This document shows, one piece after another, positions 1 to 7,274 of a stretch of 64,000 nucleotides of DNA. Both the position numbers and the translations under genes were made by a program. Below the pieces are notes generated by a model, which did not search any database, was not told the DNA's origin, and saw only the letters and a program-made list of their open reading frames with translations. Position 1 is the first letter of the stretch; the number at the start of each line of letters is the position of its first letter. Source of the DNA: an uncultured Actinomycetes bacterium (GTDB taxonomy: Bacteria > Actinomycetota > Actinomycetes > S36-B12 > UBA10799); contig CAMPEQ010000003.1 of NCBI GenBank assembly GCA_946803585.1, forward strand, positions 1-64,000, given 5' to 3'.

Positions 1-1
1 G

Positions 2-700
2 ACGCCCACCCCAACACCCACCGGTACGACCCCGCCCACCGGCTCTCGATCGGCCTACCAACCCATCGAAGCCGAATCCGCTGACACCAACAACGGCGGA
101 CTCATCGAAGGAACCCACGTCGGTGGCCTCGGCAACGGCGACTGGCTCGCCTACCAAAACGTCGACTTCGGTGAGGGACCCTTCCAGGCCTACGCCCGAG
201 TCTCCGGCGGCTCCAGCGGATCCGGACTCGTCCGATTCCGCCTCGACTCACCCACCGGCCCCATCCTCGGCGACCTCGCCCTGGCCAGCACCGGAGGCTG
301 GGACAACTACGTCACCATCCCCGCCAATGCCGGCGGAGCCACCGGAACCCACACCCTCTACATCACGATGGAATCGGGTTACCCAAGCGACTACGTCAAC
401 ATCGACCGCATCCAGTTCGGCCAACGCGGCGAACCCGCCCCCGACCTCGCCACCGGAGCGCTAGCGCCGAGCGTGCCTGACACAAGTACGGGAGCCACTC
501 TGATACCCGGCACAAGTAACCAACCGCCCACCGCTGGACCTGCGCCGAAGAGTAAGGCGGACAAGAGTAAGAAGGCCAAGAACAAGAAAGGCAAGAACAA
601 GGTCAGCAAGGCTGGCAAGAAGGCGAGTAAGAAGGCCAAGGCTAAGAAGAAAGCGAGGGCCAAAGCAAAGGCTGCGCGATCAGCCTCCCAATCGCGTTAG
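2..700 (+). CDS. CBM6-containing secreted protein, C-terminal part (5' truncated)
   Basis: The frame is open to the left window edge, so the N-terminus, any signal peptide and any catalytic domain are missing. The visible 232 residues begin with a Thr/Pro linker. A domain of about 125 residues follows that reads as a family 6 carbohydrate-binding module: IEAES near its start, GDWLAYQNVDF, GGWDNYVTIPA, and DYVNIDRIQFG at its end. CBM6 modules are beta-sandwiches that bind xylan, glucans or related sugars and are usually attached to secreted hydrolases. After a second Pro/Thr linker the protein ends in about 50 residues that are mostly Lys and Ala. Such a basic tail could hold the protein on acidic cell-wall polymers (inference). 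The enzyme class cannot be told without upstream sequence. Confidence 0.75.
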   Translation, partial: TPTPTPTGTTPPTGSRSAYQPIEAESADTNNGGLIEGTHVGGLGNGDWLAYQNVDFGEGPFQAYARVSGGSSGSGLVRFRLDSPTGPILGDLALASTGGWDNYVTIPANAGGATGTHTLYITMESGYPSDYVNIDRIQFGQRGEPAPDLATGALAPSVPDTSTGATLIPGTSNQPPTAGPAPKSKADKSKKAKNKKGKNKVSKAGKKASKKAKAKKKARAKAKAARSASQSR

Positions 701-728
701 CGGGTTAAAGGCTCGACGACCGATTTGC

Positions 729-2198
729 TCAGCGGTCTGAGGCCACTGCCATCGCGTTGGTTCGGATCGCTCCGGGAGCGTTCATGTAACCCGGAACGTC
801 AACGCCCAGGTCCGATAGGAAGTACGGAGCGATATCAAGCGTGCTGACCTCTGCGCGCTCACCACCACCACGACGATCCTGTGGATCGTAGATCACGAAG
901 ATGCCCTCGGGAACGTGGTACGCGGTGCTATCCGCCTCATCCTCCACCTGCAAGTTCGTCATGCCAAGTTCGCTAAGAGGACGGGGCTGACCCCCGACTC
1001 GGATCTTGTCGAACTTCTTCGACAAGTTGATCCCCGGGACATACCAACTAACGAATCCGTCCTCGCCAACTTTGACCTTGAACTTCTTGTCCTTGATGGA
1101 AAGGGTGTCGATGAAGGCAAGTAAGTCACCAACGCGCTCGGGGGCGACCACGACGCCGATATTCGCATCCATGGCTGTGCGCTGCTCGAACTCATCGGGG
1201 CTGAATCCTGCCGCCGACATGAAGGCAGCGATATCGACCAGGGTGATCTTCCGGCGCAAGGGACGGGTCTTTGCGGGTGCCTGACCCATACTCGAAGAAA
1301 CGATGAGCTGGTAGTCCGGGTTTGCGTCAACGAAGCTCTTAGCCTCGGCGAAGAGCCGGTCAGCGATGTCCATCGTGTAGAGGATCTCCCCGGAATACTG
1401 ATCGAGCCATTCATTGCCGAACTTGAGTTTCTTGTATTGATCAGGAAACGTTGCGGCCCAGTATCGGTGCATGGAGGACGCGACGTGGTTGGAAAAGACA
1501 GCGGCATATTGCGGCCTAGTCTTAGCCGTCTCGTTGAGGAACAGGTCGAACGCGAAGAGGGTCTGCATCGTTCGACGCCTCGTCTTCTTCCACGGGCTGC
1601 GCACTTCGCTCGCGAGTTGTCGAGCCGCCAGTGCCAGCGTCGCGGGCCGTAGTCCCAGGGAACGTGCCGAGCGAAGAAATGCCCGCGCCGACTTCCAATC
1701 AATCGCCGAGGAGATATTGCGGCCGGACTGGGCCACCATTGAGAGGTTGAGCGCTTGGAATCGCGACAGCTTCGCCGGATAGCACTCGCTTCCACCCGCG
1801 AAGCAGTCCGGGACATAGAACGAGTAATCAGTAACGTTGTCTGGCAGTGGATAGGTATGTAGCGAACCGAAGATCCCCACCGAGACCCCGTCACGGGAGA
1901 GGATCTCCCACACTGGCGGGTGCTCTTGGTCCACCAGCGAGTGGTTCTGGCCAAGGCTGTGTAGTCCATGAACCGTGTCAGGTACACCACGGTGCACCGT
2001 CGGCCAGGTAATCCACGGTGACAGCGGCTGAGCATCCGGGGCAATCGTCGTGTACTGCCGACACTGACCAAGGGTGGCGGCCAGCGTCGAATCGGGTCGC
2101 TGCGCACAGTAATAGTCAACGATCTCGTAAGGAACCTCGTTGAGTTCCACTACTAGGAGCTTGCGGTTCTTCGACACTAGACGCCTTCCACTGTTCAT
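729..2198 (-). CDS. Alkaline phosphatase superfamily (phosphodiesterase-like) protein
   Basis: A soluble protein of 489 residues. The N-terminal strand LLVVELNEVPYEIVDYY and the later block ITWPTVHRGVPDTVHG resemble the first metal-ligand strand and the nucleophile loop of type I phosphodiesterase / alkaline phosphatase superfamily proteins. The usual first metal-binding Asp appears as Glu or Asn here, so activity is uncertain. No signal peptide is visible. The frame stays open to a GTG at 2294, but the ATG at 2198 is preferred: it has a purine-rich GGAAG upstream and directly precedes the conserved region. It is divergent from the diguanylate cyclase gene at 2324. Substrate unknown; related genes often lie in surface polysaccharide regions (family knowledge, not shown here). 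Confidence 0.6.
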   Translation of the reverse strand: MNSGRRLVSKNRKLLVVELNEVPYEIVDYYCAQRPDSTLAATLGQCRQYTTIAPDAQPLSPWITWPTVHRGVPDTVHGLHSLGQNHSLVDQEHPPVWEILSRDGVSVGIFGSLHTYPLPDNVTDYSFYVPDCFAGGSECYPAKLSRFQALNLSMVAQSGRNISSAIDWKSARAFLRSARSLGLRPATLALAARQLASEVRSPWKKTRRRTMQTLFAFDLFLNETAKTRPQYAAVFSNHVASSMHRYWAATFPDQYKKLKFGNEWLDQYSGEILYTMDIADRLFAEAKSFVDANPDYQLIVSSSMGQAPAKTRPLRRKITLVDIAAFMSAAGFSPDEFEQRTAMDANIGVVVAPERVGDLLAFIDTLSIKDKKFKVKVGEDGFVSWYVPGINLSKKFDKIRVGGQPRPLSELGMTNLQVEDEADSTAYHVPEGIFVIYDPQDRRGGGERAEVSTLDIAPYFLSDLGVDVPGYMNAPGAIRTNAMAVASDR

Positions 2199-2323
2199 CT
2201 CGCCCACTTCCGAAGAGATTACACCGATCTTCACCTCCCCGATGGTGACTACTCTGCGTTGCGGGTGTGCCGTTCGGGTGATCACACCTGCCACAAGCCA
2301 TCAGAGGTGGAAGAATCCGACCC

Positions 2324-3289
2324 ATGGGAGCAGTTTCAGGTCCAGAGGTCGAGAAGGCGGATCCATGCCGCGTCCTACTCCTAGAAGACAACTCCTCCGA
2401 TGCTCGCCTCGTGAGCGCCTTGTTGCGGAGATCGCGGGCTGAAGCCGTCATTACCCACTGCGTAACGATCAGCGACGCGCTCGATCACCGGTCGTCGGAC
2501 TTCGATGTGGTCTTGACTGACCTCAACCTGCCCGACAGCAGCGGAGCCGAGACCGTCTCCCAACTCGCCACAGTCTTCACTGGAGTCCCGATCATCGCGC
2601 TCACCACTGATGCGGCCCTAGGGCTTGAGTGCATTGCGGTTGGAGCCCAAGACTTCATTCCCAAGCTAGAGCTCAAGGCTGAAGCGCTCGGTAGGGCGGT
2701 TGGGTTCTCAATCGGGCGCGCAAAGCAGATGCGGCAAACCGAATATGCCAGCCGGCACGACTCCCTCACCGGGTTGCTCAACAGGGCGTCGTTCCAGGAA
2801 GCCGCTCGGTCACTGCTCAGCCAACCAGGCCCGCAGAAATTCCCCTTCATTGTCTTTGTCGATGTCAATCGATTCAAAGCGATTAATGACACCTACGGTC
2901 ACGCTGTCGGTGACATGGTGCTCATCTCCATCGCGGACCAACTCACCGATGCCGTACGCACCAGCGACGTTGTGTGCCGTTGGGGTGGTGACGAGTTCAC
3001 CGTGTTCGGGCTCGCTGATTCCCATACCTCCGCTGCGGAACTAGCGCATCGGCTACGGGATCAGCTACGCACCTTCCACAAAGTCGATGCATCCGAGGCT
3101 CCGAGCCCCGCCAGCTTCGTCGTCACAGTCAGTGTGGGGCATTCGGTGGAGGATCCGCTCGAGACTCACACACTCGAACAGCTGATCAGCGATGCCGATA
3201 GCGACATGTATGAGGACAAGGCACGCAGTGGCGACTCTGAGTTCGGTGGCAAGGTTCCCGGACCGCGCGGGCAGAAAGTAGAGCACTGA
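2324..3289 (+). CDS. REC-GGDEF response regulator, diguanylate cyclase
   Basis: 321 residues. An N-terminal CheY-like receiver (about 15-130) has the phosphoacceptor Asp66 in VVLTDLNLPD. A GGDEF domain (about 140-305) has an intact catalytic motif RWGGDEF (GGDEF at 221-225). An RTSD sequence at 212-215 sits exactly five residues before it, matching the RxxD inhibitory site used for product feedback. It should therefore convert two GTP to c-di-GMP when phosphorylated. The gene is followed on the same strand by a membrane histidine kinase, a likely phosphodonor. It lies close to a second kinase and a lone receiver, so the cluster probably forms one signalling unit. A c-di-GMP effector candidate (RsiG-like) is encoded at 33376-33939. 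Confidence 0.9.
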   Translation: MGAVSGPEVEKADPCRVLLLEDNSSDARLVSALLRRSRAEAVITHCVTISDALDHRSSDFDVVLTDLNLPDSSGAETVSQLATVFTGVPIIALTTDAALGLECIAVGAQDFIPKLELKAEALGRAVGFSIGRAKQMRQTEYASRHDSLTGLLNRASFQEAARSLLSQPGPQKFPFIVFVDVNRFKAINDTYGHAVGDMVLISIADQLTDAVRTSDVVCRWGGDEFTVFGLADSHTSAAELAHRLRDQLRTFHKVDASEAPSPASFVVTVSVGHSVEDPLETHTLEQLISDADSDMYEDKARSGDSEFGGKVPGPRGQKVEH

Positions 3290-3368
3290 CCGTCACCGAA
3301 CCAACTTAGTCTGGTCGGGCTCGGCTGCGAGCCGACGTCAGAGGGGGTACCCGGAGTACGTTTTAAAC

Positions 3369-5294
3369 ATGGCGGTTTCCAGTAGTTGGCTATCACCAAC
3401 TCCGTCACGTCTATCGACATTCAGTCTGGTAATCGGTGGCACTCTGACTGTTGCGGGGCTGCTCGTCATTACGGTCGGCTGGATTCTTGGCTATCAGATC
3501 CTCTTTGACCCTGTTCCTGGTGCGTCGTCCATGAAGATCAATACTGCGCTGGGCATCGTGTTGATCGGCCTCTCAATCGTCGCACTCGTCATTCGACCTG
3601 AGAAACGCTGGTTGGTCATCTCACTCGGCGCCATTCTTGCCATCTTGTCTTTCACCACACTGATTGAATACGCCTTCGCGGTACCCGTCAACGGTTTCGA
3701 GAACCTGATCTGGACTGTGAACTCCCAAGCAACGCAAACCCTTGGCGGCAGGATGGGGGTCAACACGGCAGCAGCGTTCGCTGCGCTCTCCATCGCGATC
3801 ATCCTGGCGCCGATCAGGAGACTGGTCGTTGTCGGCCAATGGATCGTTCTACTGGTACTGATCACCGCGTATCTCGCATTTATCGGCTACGTGATGGATG
3901 TCGGCGTGTTCACCCGGCCGACGACGGCGTGGACTCAAATGGCTATCCACACCTCTATTGCGATCCTGCTTGCATGCGCTGGGCTACTCGCTCTCAATCC
4001 GCGATCAGGCTGGCTGGCTGTGCTGACATCGTCGAGGGCTGGGGGGCGTCAAGCAAGGATTCTGGTACCCGTCGTGTTTCTCATTTCGATAGTGCTCGCG
4101 GCATCATTGGAGTTGATGGTTCGGATCGATTTGGATCAACCGATACCTGCTCAGGTAGTGGTCAGCCTTTTTACCCTCGCGACGCTGGTAACGATCTGGT
4201 TTACCGCTTGGAGTGCGAACAAGGCTGATGCCGAGCTTCAAGGGAGCCGGTCGATCGAGTTCGCGATGGAGCACGCACCCGACGGAGTGCTGCTAGTCAG
4301 TCCACGAGGAGTTATCCAGGTTGCGAACTCCAAAGCGGCAGAACTGACCCAGGTCTCACCCGGCGACCTTGTCGGCAGTCGGGTTGAGGAACTAGTTCCT
4401 CCAAAATCGCGCGACCACCACGCAGCGCTACGCGCGGAGTACCAACTTGACCCCGAGAGCCGGAACATGCGGGATCGGTCTGATATCGAGTTACAGCGAG
4501 CAGATGGCTCGACGCTCCCTGTCGATATCGAACTTGCCCCAATTGTTCGTGAATCAGGCGAGACCCAGGTCTTCGTCTCGATCCGCGATAGGTCCGAGCT
4601 AGTCCAGGCGAATCAGGAACTAGAGCAGTTTGCCTACGTTGCCAGTCATGACCTTCGGGCACCGTTGCGGACTATCTCGGGTTTCACAGACCTTCTCGCC
4701 TTTAGCTTGGCGGATAACGACGCACTTAGCGAAGACGATCAGGAAGCGATCGATGAGATCACTACCGGCGTCAAGCGAATGAATGACCTCATCTCTGCAC
4801 TTCTCAACTACTCACGAATTGGGCAGTCTGATGCACCTCATACCGAGACATCAGTAAGTACCCTTGTCGATTCCACCCTCGATAGCCTCGCTGGCGCGAT
4901 CTCAGATTCAGATGCAGAAATAACCACGGACATCCCCGCTGACCTCTGCTGGACCGTTGACGCCAGCCTCATGGGAGCGGCCATCCAGAACCTCATCTCC
5001 AACTCGATCAAGTATCGGCGCACAGACGTTCGGCTACGAATCAGCGTGACCGCACAGGTTCCAGGTGATCACGGCAGCACGTTGACGGTGCGAGACAACG
5101 GCCAAGGGATCGATCCTACGAATCTCTCGCGAGCGACGGCGATGTTTCAGCGCCTTACCACGACCGGCGATGGCCTAGGGATCGGCTTAGCTACCGTCAA
5201 CCGAATTGTCGAGAACGTCCAAGGAACGCTCGAACTCGAAAGCGACGGCGCAACTTTCACTCAAGCAACGATCCGGATTCCAAACCGTCACTGA
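3369..5294 (+). CDS. Membrane PAS sensor histidine kinase
   Basis: 641 residues. The first ~285 residues contain about eight hydrophobic segments with no recognised sensor fold. A PAS domain follows (about 297-405, starting FAMEHAPDGVLLVSPRG). The HisKA domain has His427 in FAYVASHDLRAPLRTIS, a form typical of phytochrome-related kinases. The HATPase domain carries an N box (NLISNSIKYR) and G box (DNGQGID, GLGIGLA). No receiver or output domain is attached. The 3' end overlaps by 7 bp the end of the convergent receiver gene at 5288-5704, and the REC-GGDEF gene lies just upstream. Its dimerisation helix is nearly identical to that of the kinase at 5793, so the two are paralogues that may share partners. 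Confidence 0.88.
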   Translation: MAVSSSWLSPTPSRLSTFSLVIGGTLTVAGLLVITVGWILGYQILFDPVPGASSMKINTALGIVLIGLSIVALVIRPEKRWLVISLGAILAILSFTTLIEYAFAVPVNGFENLIWTVNSQATQTLGGRMGVNTAAAFAALSIAIILAPIRRLVVVGQWIVLLVLITAYLAFIGYVMDVGVFTRPTTAWTQMAIHTSIAILLACAGLLALNPRSGWLAVLTSSRAGGRQARILVPVVFLISIVLAASLELMVRIDLDQPIPAQVVVSLFTLATLVTIWFTAWSANKADAELQGSRSIEFAMEHAPDGVLLVSPRGVIQVANSKAAELTQVSPGDLVGSRVEELVPPKSRDHHAALRAEYQLDPESRNMRDRSDIELQRADGSTLPVDIELAPIVRESGETQVFVSIRDRSELVQANQELEQFAYVASHDLRAPLRTISGFTDLLAFSLADNDALSEDDQEAIDEITTGVKRMNDLISALLNYSRIGQSDAPHTETSVSTLVDSTLDSLAGAISDSDAEITTDIPADLCWTVDASLMGAAIQNLISNSIKYRRTDVRLRISVTAQVPGDHGSTLTVRDNGQGIDPTNLSRATAMFQRLTTTGDGLGIGLATVNRIVENVQGTLELESDGATFTQATIRIPNRH

Positions 5295-5704
5295 TTGGAC
5301 GGCATTTGAACTAGTTGGAACCAGTATTCGTGTAGTTGCTCAACTATGCGCTGGTACTGATCAAGACCGAGTGGCTTCACGACGTAGGAGTTTGCGTGCT
5401 CGGAGTAAGCCGCCGAGATCTCCCGCGGGTCATCTGAGGTCGTCAGCATCACGACGGGTAGCCGCCGCACTGCCTCGCTGGGATGAGACCGGATCTGCTT
5501 GAGCACCTCATGACCGTTGAGTAACGGCATATTGATGTCCAACAAGATCAGTCCGGGGAGTGCGCCGTCGGAGGAAAGGAAGTCGAGTGCGGCCTGCCCT
5601 GATTCAAAGTGCCGGAAGGGATTGGCGATCTTCAACCGCTTTGCCATCATCATGATGAGCTTCGCGTCGGAAGTCGAGTCGTCGACAATCACCACTTCCA
5701 GCAT
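5288..5704 (-). CDS. Stand-alone receiver-domain response regulator (Rcp1-like)
   Basis: 138 residues forming a single CheY-like receiver and nothing else. The acidic pocket is VIVDDS and the phosphoacceptor is Asp56 in LILLDINMPLLNG. The switch Thr (MLTTSDDP) and the conserved Lys (VVKPLG) are present. Stand-alone receivers of this type (Rcp1 family) partner with kinases that carry the ASHDLxxPLR form of HisKA, and both flanking kinases have it. The frame is open up to 5860, but the ATG at 5704 begins exactly at the receiver fold and has AAGG upstream. The gene is divergent from the kinase at 5793 and convergent with the one at 3369. It may be a phosphate shuttle or sink between the two kinases and the REC-GGDEF protein (inference). 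Confidence 0.87.
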   Translation of the reverse strand: MLEVVIVDDSTSDAKLIMMMAKRLKIANPFRHFESGQAALDFLSSDGALPGLILLDINMPLLNGHEVLKQIRSHPSEAVRRLPVVMLTTSDDPREISAAYSEHANSYVVKPLGLDQYQRIVEQLHEYWFQLVQMPSNQ

Positions 5705-5779
5705 GTCGTCGACCTTACCAAGCGAATGCCAGCTTTGAACCGACAGAACGTCCAAATGGCGGCAAGGCTTCCCTACCCC

Positions 5780-5785
5780 TAATCT
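5780..5785 (+). promoter_or_regulatory. -10 element for leaderless kinase mRNA
   Basis: TAATCT lies 7 nt before the GTG at 5793 and there is no Shine-Dalgarno sequence. This fits the actinobacterial leaderless pattern, in which transcription starts at or next to the start codon. No clear -35 is visible. Confidence 0.5.
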
Positions 5786-5792
5786 CTTACCT

Positions 5793-7274
5793 GTGAAGGT
5801 AGAACCGGACAGCTTGCTAGTCCAAGCGATTGAGGCGGTCCCCAGCCCCCTTGCTCTCATGCATTCGGTCCGTGACGAATCAGGAACGATCGTCGACTTC
5901 GAGTGGGACTACATCAACGCTGCGGGGGCGCAGGAGATCTTGGTCAAGCAGGAGGAACTGGTCGGCCAACGGCTCCTCGTCAAACTGCCGGAACACAAGA
6001 ACGGCCTCTTTGAGCTTTATGCCAAGGTCGCCGAGACTGGTGAACCGTTCGTTCTCACTGAAGCCGGATACGACGACACTTGGGGAACTCAGGACGTCAT
6101 TCCACGAATCTACGATATCCGTTCCACGAGGTTTGGGGATGGAATCTGCATCTGGTGGAACGACGTCACTGATCGGGTTGCAGCGCGCGTCAAGTTAGAG
6201 AATCGTGCCTTGGCGGCGAAGATCACTGAGCTCACGGCTGCGAACGCCCCAGTGGGACAGGCGCTCGTCAGTCGAGAAGGTGAGTTCCGCAGCGTGAATC
6301 CAGCTTTCTGCCGAATCAGTGGTCGTAGTGAGGCTGACCTGCTGGGGAGAACCTTCCAAGCCATCACCCACCCAGATGATCTCGACGCGGATGTCCAACA
6401 GGCCACCGCGCTCGCCGAGCGCAAGATCGATCGCTACGTCATGGAGAAGCGGTACATCAAGTCAAACGGAGCCGCGGTTTGGATCCGGCTCCACGCATCT
6501 GCGGTCTGGGACGGAGATGACTTCGTTACCTACATCGCCCAGATCGCAGACATTGATTCGGAAGTAGGCCTGCGTCAATCGTTGGAGGCCCGGAATCGAG
6601 ACCTTCAGCAGTTTGCCTACGTTGCCAGTCACGACCTCCAAGCACCTATACGGACGATCTCCGCGTACTTCGATCTGCTTACTGACTCCCTAAACCCAGC
6701 CGATATGTCGACCGATCAAGTCGACCATATCGACGAGATCCACCAAGCAATCGGACACATGCGGGAGCTGACGTCGGATCTGTTGGCGCTGAGCCGGGTC
6801 AACCGTCCAACCGAGGAGGAACCAATATGCAGCGTGAATGACGCAGTCGCTGCTTCGATCGCCTCAATCTCAGCCGACCTGGCAACTGCTGAATGCGAAG
6901 TCTCAGTCGACGTCGAACCCGACCTCATCGTTCAAGTGAACCCCACCCACATGAAGCAGATTCTGACGAACCTGCTGTCGAACTCCCTCAAGTACTGCAA
7001 CCCAGCCCGATCCCTGGAGTTAGGTCTGAGTGGGCGAACCGTCGGCGATCGAGTAGTAATTCGGGTCCAGGACAACGGGATCGGGATTCCACCGGGCGCG
7101 GAGGACCGGGCGTTCCAAATGTTCCAGCGGCTGCAAACGGGCGGACAAGGCACGGGAATCGGCCTTGCCATCGTCAGGTCGCTAGCGGAACGCTACGGCG
7201 GATCAGCCCGAATCGATAGCGATGGCAAGAGCGGCACGACGGTCACGATCACGTTGATGCGAGCGTATCGCTAG
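5793..7274 (+). CDS. Soluble two-PAS sensor histidine kinase
   Basis: 493 residues with no membrane segment. PAS-like region 1 spans about 8-125. PAS domain 2 (about 148-260) includes ITHPDDLDADV and a PAC-type end. The HisKA domain has His280 in FAYVASHDLQAPIRTIS. The HATPase domain has NLLSNSLKYC, DNGIGIP and GTGIGLAIV. The cytoplasmic location and PAS domains suggest sensing of an internal redox, ligand or light-related cue, but no cofactor site can be named. The start is GTG, chosen because a -10 hexamer lies 7 nt upstream. The 3' end overlaps the convergent P-type ATPase gene by 26 bp. It is a paralogue of the membrane kinase at 3369. Confidence 0.87.
   Translation: MKVEPDSLLVQAIEAVPSPLALMHSVRDESGTIVDFEWDYINAAGAQEILVKQEELVGQRLLVKLPEHKNGLFELYAKVAETGEPFVLTEAGYDDTWGTQDVIPRIYDIRSTRFGDGICIWWNDVTDRVAARVKLENRALAAKITELTAANAPVGQALVSREGEFRSVNPAFCRISGRSEADLLGRTFQAITHPDDLDADVQQATALAERKIDRYVMEKRYIKSNGAAVWIRLHASAVWDGDDFVTYIAQIADIDSEVGLRQSLEARNRDLQQFAYVASHDLQAPIRTISAYFDLLTDSLNPADMSTDQVDHIDEIHQAIGHMRELTSDLLALSRVNRPTEEEPICSVNDAVAASIASISADLATAECEVSVDVEPDLIVQVNPTHMKQILTNLLSNSLKYCNPARSLELGLSGRTVGDRVVIRVQDNGIGIPPGAEDRAFQMFQRLQTGGQGTGIGLAIVRSLAERYGGSARIDSDGKSGTTVTITLMRAYR

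Noticed and set aside
959-2119. Long minus-strand frame inside the alkaline-phosphatase-like gene
   Set aside because: It is a different frame of the same strand, rich in Arg and Ser as expected for a shadow, and shows no known motif.
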